From assembly GCA_028292435.1 (NCBI GenBank), contig JAQGMI010000170.1:1-64000 (forward strand): 64,000 bases of DNA. Direction: 5' to 3'. Source of the DNA: Betaproteobacteria bacterium. Its GTDB lineage: Bacteria; Pseudomonadota; Gammaproteobacteria; Burkholderiales; SG8-41. Made by a program: the position numbers and the translations under genes. The notes under the pieces were generated by a model. It was not told where the DNA came from and made no database searches. It saw only the letters and a list, made by a program, of their open reading frames with translations. Shown piece by piece: positions 7,728 through 16,294 of the stretch; position 1 is the stretch's first letter; every line of letters begins with the position of its first letter.

Positions 7728-8849
7728 TTACTTCTTGCGTGGCGCGGCGACCAGATCGCTGCGCGCTTTCAACAGCGGATCGAGCGACTTCGCGGGGACC
7801 AGGTAGACCCACCCTGCGAGGCCTTTTTCGAACTTGACGCGGTCGTCGAGCTTTTTGAGCGACTCCGCAAACTGCTTGTCGAGGCGTTCTTTGTCAGCGG
7901 GCTTTTCGTTTTTCTCGGGCGTGCGCTCGCGCGGCGGTTCGCCTGTGACCGTCACGGTCAGGTAATAGTCTTCACTATCCGGCTTGTGCGCGAACCTGAT
8001 CGTGTAAATGAGGCCGTCATAAGTATCGGCAACCAGCGTGCGCGGCTTGTCGAGATTGTCCGGCTTGATATCCGTCGCGATATCGGTGAATTTCAGGTCG
8101 TTCAAGGCATTGACCGCCGCTACCGCTTTGCTCGGATCGAGTTCGCCCGCGCCGTCGGCGAACTTCCAGGGATCGAATTCTTCCTTGCGCGCAATCTTCC
8201 ATGCCGCGCCGTCACCGCTGTTCGCGAGCGACTTGATGCGGTCGGCTTTGAAAAACTGTTTCTCGAGCCAGGCTTCGGGTTTGGCGCTCGCGTTTTTCAA
8301 CGCATCTGAGGTGACGAGCACTGTCGGCGAGCCGGCGCTCAATACATAGCGCCCGACCGGCGTTTCCTGCTGAATCGGCAGCGGGCTTGGTTCTTTTTTG
8401 ACCACAATCTTGCCGAGCAAAAGGCTGCCGAGCGGCGCACCGCTCTGGTTGCTCAATTCGAGCTGGGTGCCGGCGCCTTCTTTGACATCCTTGCCGGGCA
8501 CAACCAGGCTCAAACGCGGCAACAGGCTGGCGCCGACGTCTTCGGTTTGCACGACTTTGAGGTCCGGCAGCTTGACCAGCAAATCACCGATTTCCTGCAC
8601 GCTCGCGTTGTAGTCGGCGCGCTGTTTGACCGTCCAGCGCCCATCCTTAAGCACGAGGGTCGACTCGTTCTTGCCGTCATACAGGCGGACCTGCGCGACT
8701 TCAGCAGTCGCGAGCTTGGCCATCGGCTTTGAGCCGATCGTGCTCCCGGCGTCCCGCCACGCACTCAAGTCCTGCCAGAACAACCCGAGCCCCGCGCCGC
8801 CGATGACGAGCAGCATGGCGAGCAAAATGAGGAATGACTTGCGATTCAT
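7728..8849 (-). CDS. DUF4340-type membrane-anchored protein
   Basis: The protein has 373 residues. One N-terminal transmembrane helix (FLILLAMLLVIGGAGLGLFW) is followed by a soluble region rich in short beta strands with repeated patterns such as VRLYDGKNESTLVLKDGRWTV and KIARKEEFDPWKFADG, characteristic of the DUF4340 family. These proteins accompany GldG-like ABC auxiliary proteins and probably sit on the periplasmic side of the inner membrane. The gene is 4 bases after the GldG-like gene, so it is the last gene of the four-gene ABC operon. Molecular function is not established. Confidence 0.75.
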   Translation of the reverse strand: MNRKSFLILLAMLLVIGGAGLGLFWQDLSAWRDAGSTIGSKPMAKLATAEVAQVRLYDGKNESTLVLKDGRWTVKQRADYNASVQEIGDLLVKLPDLKVVQTEDVGASLLPRLSLVVPGKDVKEGAGTQLELSNQSGAPLGSLLLGKIVVKKEPSPLPIQQETPVGRYVLSAGSPTVLVTSDALKNASAKPEAWLEKQFFKADRIKSLANSGDGAAWKIARKEEFDPWKFADGAGELDPSKAVAAVNALNDLKFTDIATDIKPDNLDKPRTLVADTYDGLIYTIRFAHKPDSEDYYLTVTVTGEPPRERTPEKNEKPADKERLDKQFAESLKKLDDRVKFEKGLAGWVYLVPAKSLDPLLKARSDLVAAPRKK

Positions 8850-8853
8850 GTGC

Positions 8854-10746
8854 TCACCTCGCCGTCTTGCGCCGGCGCGCGACCGCGAGGCCGATGCCGA
8901 GCAGAGTGACGAGCAGCGGCACGAGACCGATGTTGACGACCTTGGTCCAGAACTGCAGCGATTCGCTTTCGACGCGCAGATTTTTGCGCAGCTCTTTCAG
9001 ATCGCGCCGCGTTTCGATTGCTCTTTTCTTGAACGCTTCGACTTCCACCTGCTGTTCGGCTGACATGGTCGCGGTCTGCGCGCCGGCACGCGATTTTTGC
9101 AGCGCCGTCAGTTTTTCCTGCGTCTGCTGCAGGTTGTCTTCGAGCTCCTTGATCTTACCGAGGTAGCTCTGCTGCGCGCGCGCTTCCATTTGCTGGATTA
9201 CCGTGAGCGGCCGCGTGAATGCAGCACGGCTGCGCAACTTGGTCAGATCGAAGTCGCCGGCGACCTGCTCGACCAGGCTTTGCGCGAAGTTCAGGTTGCC
9301 ATTGCGCGGGACGACGAGGCGCTGGCCGAACACTTCCTGAATTTCAACCGCGGCGCCGTCGGTCAACATGTCGACGTCCGATATGAGCACAACCGAGTTT
9401 TCCTGCGCCGCTTCGGTCAGCTGCGCTTCGCCCTTGGGTTCGTCGGCTTTTGCCTCGGCCTTCTTCGGATCTTTCGACGGCGGCTCGTACGGCTTCGGCT
9501 TGCCTTCCGGGAATGCGGTTTTGAATTTCCCTGTTACACGTATCGCCAGCGGATACGGCGTGCCATTGGGCTGGAAGCCGCGCGTCGACGGCTCGCCCGA
9601 TAACGTCGCGATGATCAGGTCAGCCAGCATCGCATTGGGCGACGATTGGACGAGCACCGTTTGGGTGAGGCCTTCGGCGGGCTTGCCGGTAAAGGTGCTG
9701 GCGAATGGCATCAGCAAGGTGCCGACCTGGCTCGCAACGACGTCTTCTTTGTTGAGCGCGTCGCTATTGAGCGAAAGCAGCGTCGGCAGGATGCGCGGAC
9801 CCGCACCGCTCGCATAAGTGAGATCGGCGACCACCTTGCCCATTTCCATGCCGTAACCCCAATGCTTGAGCAGGCGATAGAAAGTCGACTGGCCGGCGTT
9901 ATTGCCGCCGAACGGGTTCTGCAAATCCGGCTGCTGATCGAAATAAGCGTAAGAATCGAGGAACGCGATCATCTTGCCGCCGCGCAAAATAAACTGGTCG
10001 AGCGCGTATTCGCTGGCCTCGGAAATATCGCGCGGGTGTATGACCAGCAGTACCTTGATGTCGTCGGGAATCTTTTCCGCCTTGAGATCCACTTTTTTCA
10101 CGGTGAACATGTTCTGCAGCTCGGTCGCAAGCGCCCACGGCTCGGTCGGCTGCTGCTTGGTCATCGGATTCAGCGACCGGCCAAGCACGGGTAACCCGCT
10201 CATGATGCCGACCACTGGCTTTGTCAGCGACGCGACCCGCGTGATTGCGCGCGTGATGTCGTACTCGAGCAGCTGTTCGCGATCCGGTGCGAGCACCGGC
10301 AAGGCCGCCTTCTGGTCCAGGAAGCCGACGGCGAGACCGAAATAGAATTTTTCCTGCGTATTGGTGAGCTGGCCCTCGATGCCGTCCAGCACGGCGGAAT
10401 CCTCGGCGTCCGAATCCGGTTCGGGATTCAGCTTCTCGATGATGACTTTGCCTTTGCCCGCGCGCTTGAACTCGCTAAGGAGATCCTCGACGCGCTTCTC
10501 GAACGTTTTCACGCCGACCGGCACCACGCTGCTGCCCTGCGAAAAGTAAAGCCGGATTTTGACCGGCGCATCGAGCTTGGACAGAATCTGCTGGGTGCCT
10601 TGCGACAACGTGTAAACGCTGCCCTGCGTCAGATCGACGCGCGCATTGAGCGCACCGATCAGAAAATTTACCGCGATCAGGATTGCCACCAGCGCGACGA
10701 CGCCGCCGGCCGAGTAGATTAACGTCGCAAGATGTTTCTTATTCAT
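8854..10746 (-). CDS. GldG-like ABC transporter auxiliary protein
   Basis: The protein has 630 residues with one transmembrane helix near the N-terminus (SAGGVVALVAILIAVNFLIG) and one at the C-terminus (VNIGLVPLLVTLLGIGLAVA) ahead of an arginine/lysine tail. Between them is the large soluble domain of the GldG/ABC_transp_aux family (LTQGSVYTLSQGTQQILSKL, VKIRLYFSQGSSVVPVGVK, LLVIHPRDISEASEYALDQF). A coiled-coil-like stretch (EDNLQQTQEKLTALQKS) precedes the last helix. In Bacteroidetes GldG works with GldA and GldF in gliding; in proteobacteria the role is unknown. It lies 18 bases after the permease gene. Confidence 0.82.
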   Translation of the reverse strand: MNKKHLATLIYSAGGVVALVAILIAVNFLIGALNARVDLTQGSVYTLSQGTQQILSKLDAPVKIRLYFSQGSSVVPVGVKTFEKRVEDLLSEFKRAGKGKVIIEKLNPEPDSDAEDSAVLDGIEGQLTNTQEKFYFGLAVGFLDQKAALPVLAPDREQLLEYDITRAITRVASLTKPVVGIMSGLPVLGRSLNPMTKQQPTEPWALATELQNMFTVKKVDLKAEKIPDDIKVLLVIHPRDISEASEYALDQFILRGGKMIAFLDSYAYFDQQPDLQNPFGGNNAGQSTFYRLLKHWGYGMEMGKVVADLTYASGAGPRILPTLLSLNSDALNKEDVVASQVGTLLMPFASTFTGKPAEGLTQTVLVQSSPNAMLADLIIATLSGEPSTRGFQPNGTPYPLAIRVTGKFKTAFPEGKPKPYEPPSKDPKKAEAKADEPKGEAQLTEAAQENSVVLISDVDMLTDGAAVEIQEVFGQRLVVPRNGNLNFAQSLVEQVAGDFDLTKLRSRAAFTRPLTVIQQMEARAQQSYLGKIKELEDNLQQTQEKLTALQKSRAGAQTATMSAEQQVEVEAFKKRAIETRRDLKELRKNLRVESESLQFWTKVVNIGLVPLLVTLLGIGLAVARRRKTAR

Positions 10747-10764
10747 GATTCATCGTCCCAGTTC

Positions 10765-11508
10765 TCATCCCGCACGATGGCCGCGAATCACGACCCCCGT
10801 GGTGAACAGCGCAAATCCGATCAACGACAGAAAGAACACGACGTCGCGCAGATCCAGCACGCCGCGCTGAAAGCCTTCGAAATGCGTCATCACGCTGAAT
10901 GAGGCGATCGTCTGCACAAACGCCGGGTTGGCCCAGCGCACGAGGAGATCGGTGACGGGCGTAAAGCCGGCGAGGATCAGAAAGAGACAGATCATCACCG
11001 AGACGATGAAGCTGATGACCTGATTGCGCGTCATCGCGGAAGTCATGCAGCTGATCGCGAGGTACGCGCCCGACAGCAGCGCGCTGCCGACGTAACCGGC
11101 GAGAATCACGCCGTTGTCGGGACTGCCGAGCCAGTTGACGGTGATCCAGACGGGAAACGTCAGTGCCAGCGCGAGTATCAGAAACACCCACGACGCCATG
11201 AATTTGCCGACAATTGCCTGCCAGGTTGTGATCGGCATTGTAAGCAGCAGTTCAAGCGTGCCGAGCCGGCGCTCTTCCGACCATAAGCGCATGCCGGCGG
11301 CCGGTACCAGAAACAGGTACAGCCAGGGGTGCCAGGTAAAAAACGAGACCAGCGACGCTTCGCCGCGCTCGAAGAAATTGCCGACGGTAAACGTGAAGAA
11401 CCCGGTCAGCAGCAGGAAGATGACGAGAAAAACATAAGCGACCGGCGACGTGAAATAACCGCCAAGTTCGCGTTTCATAATGGCGATGATATTGTTGCGC
11501 GCGTTCAT
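10765..11508 (-). CDS. ABC-2 type permease (GldF-like)
   Basis: The protein has 247 residues from ATG 11508. This start overlaps the TGA of the ATPase gene by one base and begins the conserved protein (MNARNNIIAIMKRELGGYFT). Six hydrophobic helices are visible. The signature SPVAYVFLVIFLLLTGFFTF, then RLWSEERRLGTLELLLTMPI, is typical of GldF/ABC-2 permeases. It should pair with the ATPase encoded upstream to form the transporter core, with the GldG-like and DUF4340 proteins as periplasmic partners. The transported substrate is unknown. Confidence 0.88.
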   Translation of the reverse strand: MNARNNIIAIMKRELGGYFTSPVAYVFLVIFLLLTGFFTFTVGNFFERGEASLVSFFTWHPWLYLFLVPAAGMRLWSEERRLGTLELLLTMPITTWQAIVGKFMASWVFLILALALTFPVWITVNWLGSPDNGVILAGYVGSALLSGAYLAISCMTSAMTRNQVISFIVSVMICLFLILAGFTPVTDLLVRWANPAFVQTIASFSVMTHFEGFQRGVLDLRDVVFFLSLIGFALFTTGVVIRGHRAG

Positions 11509-12464
11509 CAGTGTGCTCCCTTGACCGTATCCGGCAGCGTGATCGCGCGGAACACTTCGTCGAGCCGGCCTTCTTCGACATGAATCTCGTCCAGCTGCCA
11601 GCTCTCGCGGCGCGCGAGTTCGGCAATGCTGCCGACGAACGCGCCGTTGCCGCCACGCTCGCGCGGATAAGCGCGCATGACGACGTGTCCGCCCGCATCG
11701 CCGAGGATCTCGGTGCGCGCGGCAAGCGGCGCCAGTTTTGCGCCGACAGTCGCGGCATCGGCGCTGCGTGTCGTGAAGCGCACCGCACCGGCAAATTCGG
11801 AGCGCGCTTTCAATTCCTGCGGCGTGCCGCTCGCGACGATGCGGCCGCGGTCGATGATGATGACGCGCGTGCACGCGGCTTCTACTTCTTCAAGAATGTG
11901 CGTCGAGAATACGATCGCCTTATTCTCGCCCATGCGCTTGATCAGGCCGCGCACTTCATGTTTTTGGTTGGGGTCGAGGCCGTCCGTCGGCTCGTCGAGG
12001 ATCAGGATGTCCGGATCGTGAATGATCGACTGCGCGAGGCAGGTGCGATGCTTATAACCTTTGGAGAGCGTATCGATCGTCTGGTACAGCACGCCTTCGA
12101 GAAAGCAGGTTTCGACCGCGTTGTGAACCGCGCGCTTTTTCGCGTCGCCCTTCAGTCCGCGCAGGTCGGCAGCGAACCCCAAAAAACCATGCACGGTCAT
12201 ATCGGCGTATCCGGGCGCGTTTTCCGGCAAATAACCGATCAGGCGTTTCGCGGGCAGCGGATCCTCGACGATGTCGAAGCCGCCGATGGTCACGCGGCCG
12301 GCGGTGGGCGGATAAAAGCCCGTGATGATGCGCATCGTAGTCGACTTGCCGGCGCCGTTGGGGCCGAGAAATCCAAGCACTTCACCTCGTTCGACGCTGA
12401 AAGAAATATCGTCGACGGCATGCTTCGCGCCGAACGATTTTACGAGGTGCTCAACTTGTATCAT
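11508..12464 (-). CDS. ABC transporter ATP-binding protein (GldA-like)
   Basis: The protein has 318 residues. Two ATGs, 12470 and 12464, follow a GGAGG; the second has better spacing and is chosen. Walker A (GPNGAGKST), the Q-loop region (YLPENAPGY), a noncanonical signature (LSKGYKHR) and Walker B (ILILDEPTDGLD) are all present. After residue 215 comes the C-terminal domain of the CcmA/GldA subfamily. It energises the adjacent permease. It is the first gene of the four-gene operon; the 243 bases upstream hold no gene that I can support, only GC-rich short palindromes, and probably contain the promoter. Confidence 0.9.
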   Translation of the reverse strand: MIQVEHLVKSFGAKHAVDDISFSVERGEVLGFLGPNGAGKSTTMRIITGFYPPTAGRVTIGGFDIVEDPLPAKRLIGYLPENAPGYADMTVHGFLGFAADLRGLKGDAKKRAVHNAVETCFLEGVLYQTIDTLSKGYKHRTCLAQSIIHDPDILILDEPTDGLDPNQKHEVRGLIKRMGENKAIVFSTHILEEVEAACTRVIIIDRGRIVASGTPQELKARSEFAGAVRFTTRSADAATVGAKLAPLAARTEILGDAGGHVVMRAYPRERGGNGAFVGSIAELARRESWQLDEIHVEEGRLDEVFRAITLPDTVKGAH

Positions 12465-12707
12465 GGTCATTCCTCCACTGCGCCGACCGGTCGCAGTCAG
12501 CGCATCTTCTTTTGCTTCAATTGGTGCCGCGCCGGTTCTCGCTGCCGCTTATCGACCGTCGCTTCCTGACAGAAGTTCCCGTTCGACACTGGTAGACGGC
12601 GATTCGCGCATCCCTGAGCCGGCCGGAAACGACGTTCCCGCGCCGGCGCGGAGCCGGATTATCGCAGGTTTTGCCGCGGCGTGGAGCCCTTACTCAGAGG
12701 GTAATGG

Positions 12708-13562
12708 TTACTCGGGCAGCGCGTTCAGAAAGTACATCGCCTTCAGCAGTGTGCTCGGTTCGCCGAGCGGGCCGTACCAGCGCGCGTAGAGATTCATGAT
12801 GTCGCCGCTGCGGTAAAGCCGCGCGAGCTCGCGATTGACGGCGAGCCGGAAATCGGTATCACGCCGCATCATCAGCGCATAAGGCTCGTACGAAAACATT
12901 TCGTCGCTCAGGCGATACGACTGCGCATCAATGGCACTCAACGCGAGCGCAATCAGTATCATGCGGTCGGACGCGTACGCGTCGGCACGGTCTTCGCGCA
13001 CCGCACTGTAGCCTTCCGCATGGGTGCGCACGGCGATGATTTCCGCGGATATCTGCGCCTGGGCAAGTGCGGCCTTGAGCACTTTTTCGGTCGTGGTCCC
13101 CGGTATCACCATGATCTTGCGACCGGCGAGGTCTTTGATGGTCGCGAGCTTCGCTCTGACTTTACTGACGTAGCTCGCGCCGTCGACGAAAATCATGTTG
13201 CTGAAATCGACGCTCTCTTCGCGCGACAGCGTGTGGGTCGTAGAACCGCATTCGATGTCGACCCTGCCTTTGATGGTGTCCGGTATTCGCGTATTGACGT
13301 CGACCTTGACCCATTCGATTTTCAACTGCGGCATTTCCAGCTGCTGCTGAATGCCCTCTGCGATGCGCTTGCAAACATCAACCGAGTACCCCTGCGGGCG
13401 ATCGTCGTTGCCCGAAAATGAAAACGGCACCGCCGACTCACTGTAGCCGAGCGTAATGGTCTGCGTCTTTTTGATCTTGCCGAGCACCCCGGGCGCGTCC
13501 GCTGCAAACAACGCCGGCGAACACGCGCACGCCAACGCAACCGCCACGATTAGATTTTTCAT
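12708..13562 (-). CDS. amino-acid ABC transporter substrate-binding protein, GltI-like
   Basis: The protein has 284 residues from ATG 13562, which has GGAGG upstream; the signal peptide is MKNLIVAVALACACSPALFA. It is a family-3 periplasmic binding protein (ITLGYSESAVPFSFSGNDD, GYSVDVCKRIAEGIQ) and carries DIECGSTTHTLSREESVDFS, closely resembling the glutamate/aspartate-binding GltI proteins. No permease or ATPase gene accompanies it, so it either serves a transporter encoded elsewhere or has a signalling role. It is followed upstream on the same strand by tRNA-Thr. Confidence 0.85.
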   Translation of the reverse strand: MKNLIVAVALACACSPALFAADAPGVLGKIKKTQTITLGYSESAVPFSFSGNDDRPQGYSVDVCKRIAEGIQQQLEMPQLKIEWVKVDVNTRIPDTIKGRVDIECGSTTHTLSREESVDFSNMIFVDGASYVSKVRAKLATIKDLAGRKIMVIPGTTTEKVLKAALAQAQISAEIIAVRTHAEGYSAVREDRADAYASDRMILIALALSAIDAQSYRLSDEMFSYEPYALMMRRDTDFRLAVNRELARLYRSGDIMNLYARWYGPLGEPSTLLKAMYFLNALPE

Positions 13563-13636
13563 GCGCCTCCAGGAGTCTGCTTTTTGTGGTGAGCGCACGG
13601 GTTGCATACGGCGCCCCGACGCGCGAATCAGTCAAG

Positions 13637-13712
13637 TGGTGCCGGGTAAAGGATTCGAACCCTCGACCGTCGCATTACAAATGCGCTGCTCTACCAACTG
13701 AGCTAACCCGGC
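13637..13712 (-). tRNA. tRNA-Thr (anticodon UGU)
   Basis: The minus strand folds as a 76-base cloverleaf with the 3' CCA encoded. The acceptor stem is GCCGGGT/ACCCGGC, the D arm is GCTC..GAGC, the anticodon loop is TTTGTAA giving UGU, and the T arm has the TTCGAAT loop. The first anticodon-stem pair is a G-A mismatch and the T stem contains G-U pairs, which still leaves a good fold. UGU reads threonine ACA and, by wobble, other ACN codons. I saw no direct repeats or integrase gene nearby that would mark it as an integration site. Confidence 0.96.
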
Positions 13713-13795
13713 CCAGACGGGATTTTCGCATATCTGATTCGGATTGGACGAATTCGGCGACATTGCCGCCAGCACCTATTTGAGGTGCCAATGCC

Positions 13796-14227
13796 TTAAC
13801 GCGCCGCTTGCGGCAGCACTTCGAGCGTGTTTTCAACGTGACGTACACGGTCGCCGACTTTGAAATCGGGCTCCATCTCATGTATCACAAAGCCGAACTG
13901 GCCGTTGTCATAACGCACGGTCGTTTCCCAGGTGCTGCGGGTTGCCGGTTCCCGCTGAACGCGTTGAGGCCCGCCGGCGCCAATGCTGAAAAGCGGCACT
14001 GCGCGGGTTTCATTATTGGTGCCTTGCGCGAGATTCGGCAACAAATTGCGCTCGGGGGCGACCGGTTTCTCGATCCGCCGGATGTTGTAAACCATCCCGC
14101 ATTCGGGACATAAAATGACCACGCGCGGTTTCGAAGCCGGCTCCACTTCGGCGGCAGACAACACCGCGCCCTGCCCCAGCGCAACCAAGGCGAAAACGAG
14201 CCGCCAGTTATTTTTATTTTGTTGCAT
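13796..14227 (-). CDS. small exported protein with a CPEC motif, unknown function
   Basis: The protein has 143 residues. The N-terminus looks like a signal peptide (NWRLVFALVALGQGAVLSAA). Shortly after cleavage comes VVILCPECGMVYNIRRIEK, a single CxxC pair of the kind seen in zinc ribbons or redox sites. The C-terminal part (TVRYDNGQFGFVIHEMEPDF, then KVGDRVRHVEN) resembles the tail of SlyB/glycine-zipper outer-membrane proteins, although the zipper itself is absent. It may be periplasmic or envelope-associated. I do not recognise a named family. It lies between a transcription terminator and tRNA-Thr. Confidence 0.65.
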   Translation of the reverse strand: MQQNKNNWRLVFALVALGQGAVLSAAEVEPASKPRVVILCPECGMVYNIRRIEKPVAPERNLLPNLAQGTNNETRAVPLFSIGAGGPQRVQREPATRSTWETTVRYDNGQFGFVIHEMEPDFKVGDRVRHVENTLEVLPQAAR

Positions 14228-14278
14228 TTAATTTTCCGAAACTCAGGCTTCACACAAGCAAGCCCCGCCGCTTCCCCT

Positions 14279-14311
14279 AAAAAAACGGCAGCATCGATTG
14301 GATGCCGCCGT
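14279..14311 (-). terminator. Rho-independent terminator after the petABC-sspAB genes
   Basis: Read on the minus strand, an 11-base-pair stem (ACGGCGGCATC with GATGCTGCCGT, one G-U pair) encloses a 5-base loop and is followed by a run of seven T. It lies about 115 bases downstream of the sspB stop and should end the petABC-sspA-sspB transcript. Confidence 0.85.
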
Positions 14312-14427
14312 TCATTCTAGCGCAATACGACGGTCGGTATGTTATGCGAGCGGCTTGGAAACGTGGCCACAGCGCAAATTGCTGCGGCGTAATGCAGGCC
14401 GCCCGAACTCGAGACGGGACGCGGCCG

Positions 14428-14820
14428 TTACTTGACGATTTGCAAGCGGGGCTTGCCGCCCGGCGCCGATGGCGGCGGCTCGGATTCAGCCGGAGCAGCC
14501 GTTGACGGCTCAGGCTGAAAGAACAAGCCCTGGCTGTTTTCCTTGGCGAAAACGCCCTGGACCGCAGCAAGCGGAATCGAGCATTCGCGCGATACGCCGG
14601 AGAAGCGCGCCGCGAACTGGATCATGTCGTCGCCGACCGTCAGCCGGTGCGCCGCATCGGGGCTGATGTTGAGAACAATCTCGCCGTTCTTTACGTGCTC
14701 CATCGGCACGCGCGTATTGGCGTCGACCTTTACCGACAAGTACGCCGTCAAACCGCTGTCGCTGCACCATTCGCAAATGGCGCGAATCAGATACGGCTTG
14801 GTCGAACGCTCGCGGGACAT
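14428..14820 (-). CDS. sspB: SspB, ClpXP protease specificity-enhancing factor
   Basis: The protein has 130 residues. The substrate-binding domain is recognisable (STKPYLIRAICEWCSDSGLT, then VPMEHVKNGEIVLNISPDAA and FAARFSGVSRECSIPLAAV). A flexible Pro/Glu/Ala-rich linker (about residues 100-120) leads to a C-terminal PRLQIVK peptide, which matches the ClpX-docking (XB) tail of SspB. The adaptor delivers ssrA-tagged and other substrates to ClpXP in the cytoplasm. It is 16 bases downstream of sspA, the usual arrangement. Confidence 0.95.
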   Translation of the reverse strand: MSRERSTKPYLIRAICEWCSDSGLTAYLSVKVDANTRVPMEHVKNGEIVLNISPDAAHRLTVGDDMIQFAARFSGVSRECSIPLAAVQGVFAKENSQGLFFQPEPSTAAPAESEPPPSAPGGKPRLQIVK

Positions 14821-14836
14821 ACGATTCAGCGACCGT

Positions 14837-15436
14837 TTACTTCCGCATGACCTTTTCAGACGCGGTCAGCGAATCGATGAATGCCGGCCGGCTAAACAGA
14901 CGCTCCGCATATTTCATGAGCGGTGCAGCCTGCTTGGGCAACTGGACATCGTAGTAGTCGAGCCGCCACAACAGCGGCACGATCGCGACGTCGAGCATTG
15001 AGAACTCGTCGCCCAGCATGTACTTCTGCTTCGTAAACACTGGCGCGATCTGCGCGAGGTTGTCGCGTATCGAGGTGCGCGCCTTGTCGGCGAGACGCTG
15101 GTTGCCCTTCTCGATGGTTTCGACGTGCGTAAACATTTCGTGCTCGAAACGGAACAGGAAAAGCCGCGCGCGCGCGCGCATCACCGGATCAGCCGGCATT
15201 AACTGCGGATGCGGAAAGCGGTCGTCGATATACTCGTTGATGATGTTGGACTCGTACAACATCAGGTCGCGCTCGACCAGCACCGGCACCTGGTTGTACG
15301 GATTCATGACCGCCAGGTCTTCCGGCTTATTGTGCAGATCGACGTCGACGATCTGGAAATCCATGCCTTTCTCGTACAGCACATTACGGCAGCGTTGGCT
15401 GAACGGGCAGGTCGTGCCTGAATATAAAGTCATCAT
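14837..15436 (-). CDS. sspA: SspA, stringent starvation protein A (GST fold)
   Basis: The protein has 199 residues. The N-terminal thioredoxin-like domain (MMTLYSGTTCPFSQRCRNVL, then NPYNQVPVLVERDLMLYESN) and the helical C-terminal GST domain are both typical of SspA. It binds RNA polymerase and promotes stress-related transcription. It is 12 bases downstream of cytochrome c1, a linkage seen widely in betaproteobacteria and gammaproteobacteria, so it is probably expressed with the bc1 operon and also from its own promoter. Confidence 0.95.
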   Translation of the reverse strand: MMTLYSGTTCPFSQRCRNVLYEKGMDFQIVDVDLHNKPEDLAVMNPYNQVPVLVERDLMLYESNIINEYIDDRFPHPQLMPADPVMRARARLFLFRFEHEMFTHVETIEKGNQRLADKARTSIRDNLAQIAPVFTKQKYMLGDEFSMLDVAIVPLLWRLDYYDVQLPKQAAPLMKYAERLFSRPAFIDSLTASEKVMRK

Positions 15437-15448
15437 ATGGGCACCCTT

Positions 15449-16294
15449 TTAGTGAACCGTTTTCCAGTAAGACTGCTTGAGAACAAACACGAGCAAGAAC
15501 AAAACGCCGAGCAACAGCAGCACATAAATGCCGATCTGGCGGCGCTCCAGACGTGCAGGTTCCGCCATGTATGCCATGTAATTGACGATGTCGGTGACCG
15601 CTTTGTCGTACTCGAGCTGCGACAGCGTTCCGGTGCCCGGCGTGAGCGTCTTCAACACGAAGTGCTCGGTCGTCTTGCCGTCTTTGGTCGTGTGCATCTC
15701 TTCGAGCTGTGCAATGCCCTTAGTCGCTATGAGCGCTGCGCTCGCTGCGTGCTCCGATTCGAACATTTCCTCGTGCAGTTGCGCTTGTCCGCTCAACTGC
15801 CACAACACGTGCGGCATGCCGACGTTGGCATACACGAGATTGTTCCAGCCTGTCGGCCGCGACGGGTCGCGATAGAAGCCGCGCAAGTACGAATAGATCC
15901 AGTCGGCGCCGCTGCCCGCGGCAGAGCTGCGCGAACGGGCGGCCACCGTAAGATCGGGCGGCGCCACGCCGAACCATTCCTTCGCATCCTTGCGGTCCAT
16001 CGCGACCTGCATCAGTTCGCCGACTTTGACGCCGGTGAGTACCAGATTATCCTTGATCTGCGCTTCGGTCAGGTCAAGGTCTTTCAACCGGTTGTAGCGC
16101 ATGTAGCCGGCGGTATGGCAATTCAGGCAGTAATTGACGAAAAGCTTGGCGCCGTTCTGCAGCGATGCCACATCGTGCGAATTGACCGGCGCCGTCTGCA
16201 AGCGCGGACCTTCCGACGCGACTGCCGCCAACGACACGAGCGACGCGCAACCGATTGCCGCGCGCAGGAATTTGCTGAATGCAGTGCTTACCAT
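15449..16294 (-). CDS. petC: cytochrome c1 of the bc1 complex
   Basis: The protein has 281 residues from ATG 16294, which overlaps the 3' end of the cytochrome b gene by 7 bases. A signal peptide (FLRAAIGCASLVSLAAVASE) precedes the haem-binding CLNCH at residues 56-60. A C-terminal membrane anchor (IGIYVLLLLGVLFLLVFVLK) holds it in the inner membrane with the haem domain in the periplasm. It passes electrons from the Rieske protein to soluble or membrane cytochrome c. Confidence 0.95.
   Translation of the reverse strand: MVSTAFSKFLRAAIGCASLVSLAAVASEGPRLQTAPVNSHDVASLQNGAKLFVNYCLNCHTAGYMRYNRLKDLDLTEAQIKDNLVLTGVKVGELMQVAMDRKDAKEWFGVAPPDLTVAARSRSSAAGSGADWIYSYLRGFYRDPSRPTGWNNLVYANVGMPHVLWQLSGQAQLHEEMFESEHAASAALIATKGIAQLEEMHTTKDGKTTEHFVLKTLTPGTGTLSQLEYDKAVTDIVNYMAYMAEPARLERRQIGIYVLLLLGVLFLLVFVLKQSYWKTVH

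Noticed and set aside
11511..12569. 352-codon open frame on the plus strand across the GldA-like ATPase gene
   Set aside because: The opposite frame encodes full Walker A, signature and Walker B motifs; this one shows no recognisable domain.
13637..13712. tRNA-Thr as an integration site for a genomic island
   Set aside because: No direct repeat of the tRNA end, no integrase and no mobile genes were seen on either side.
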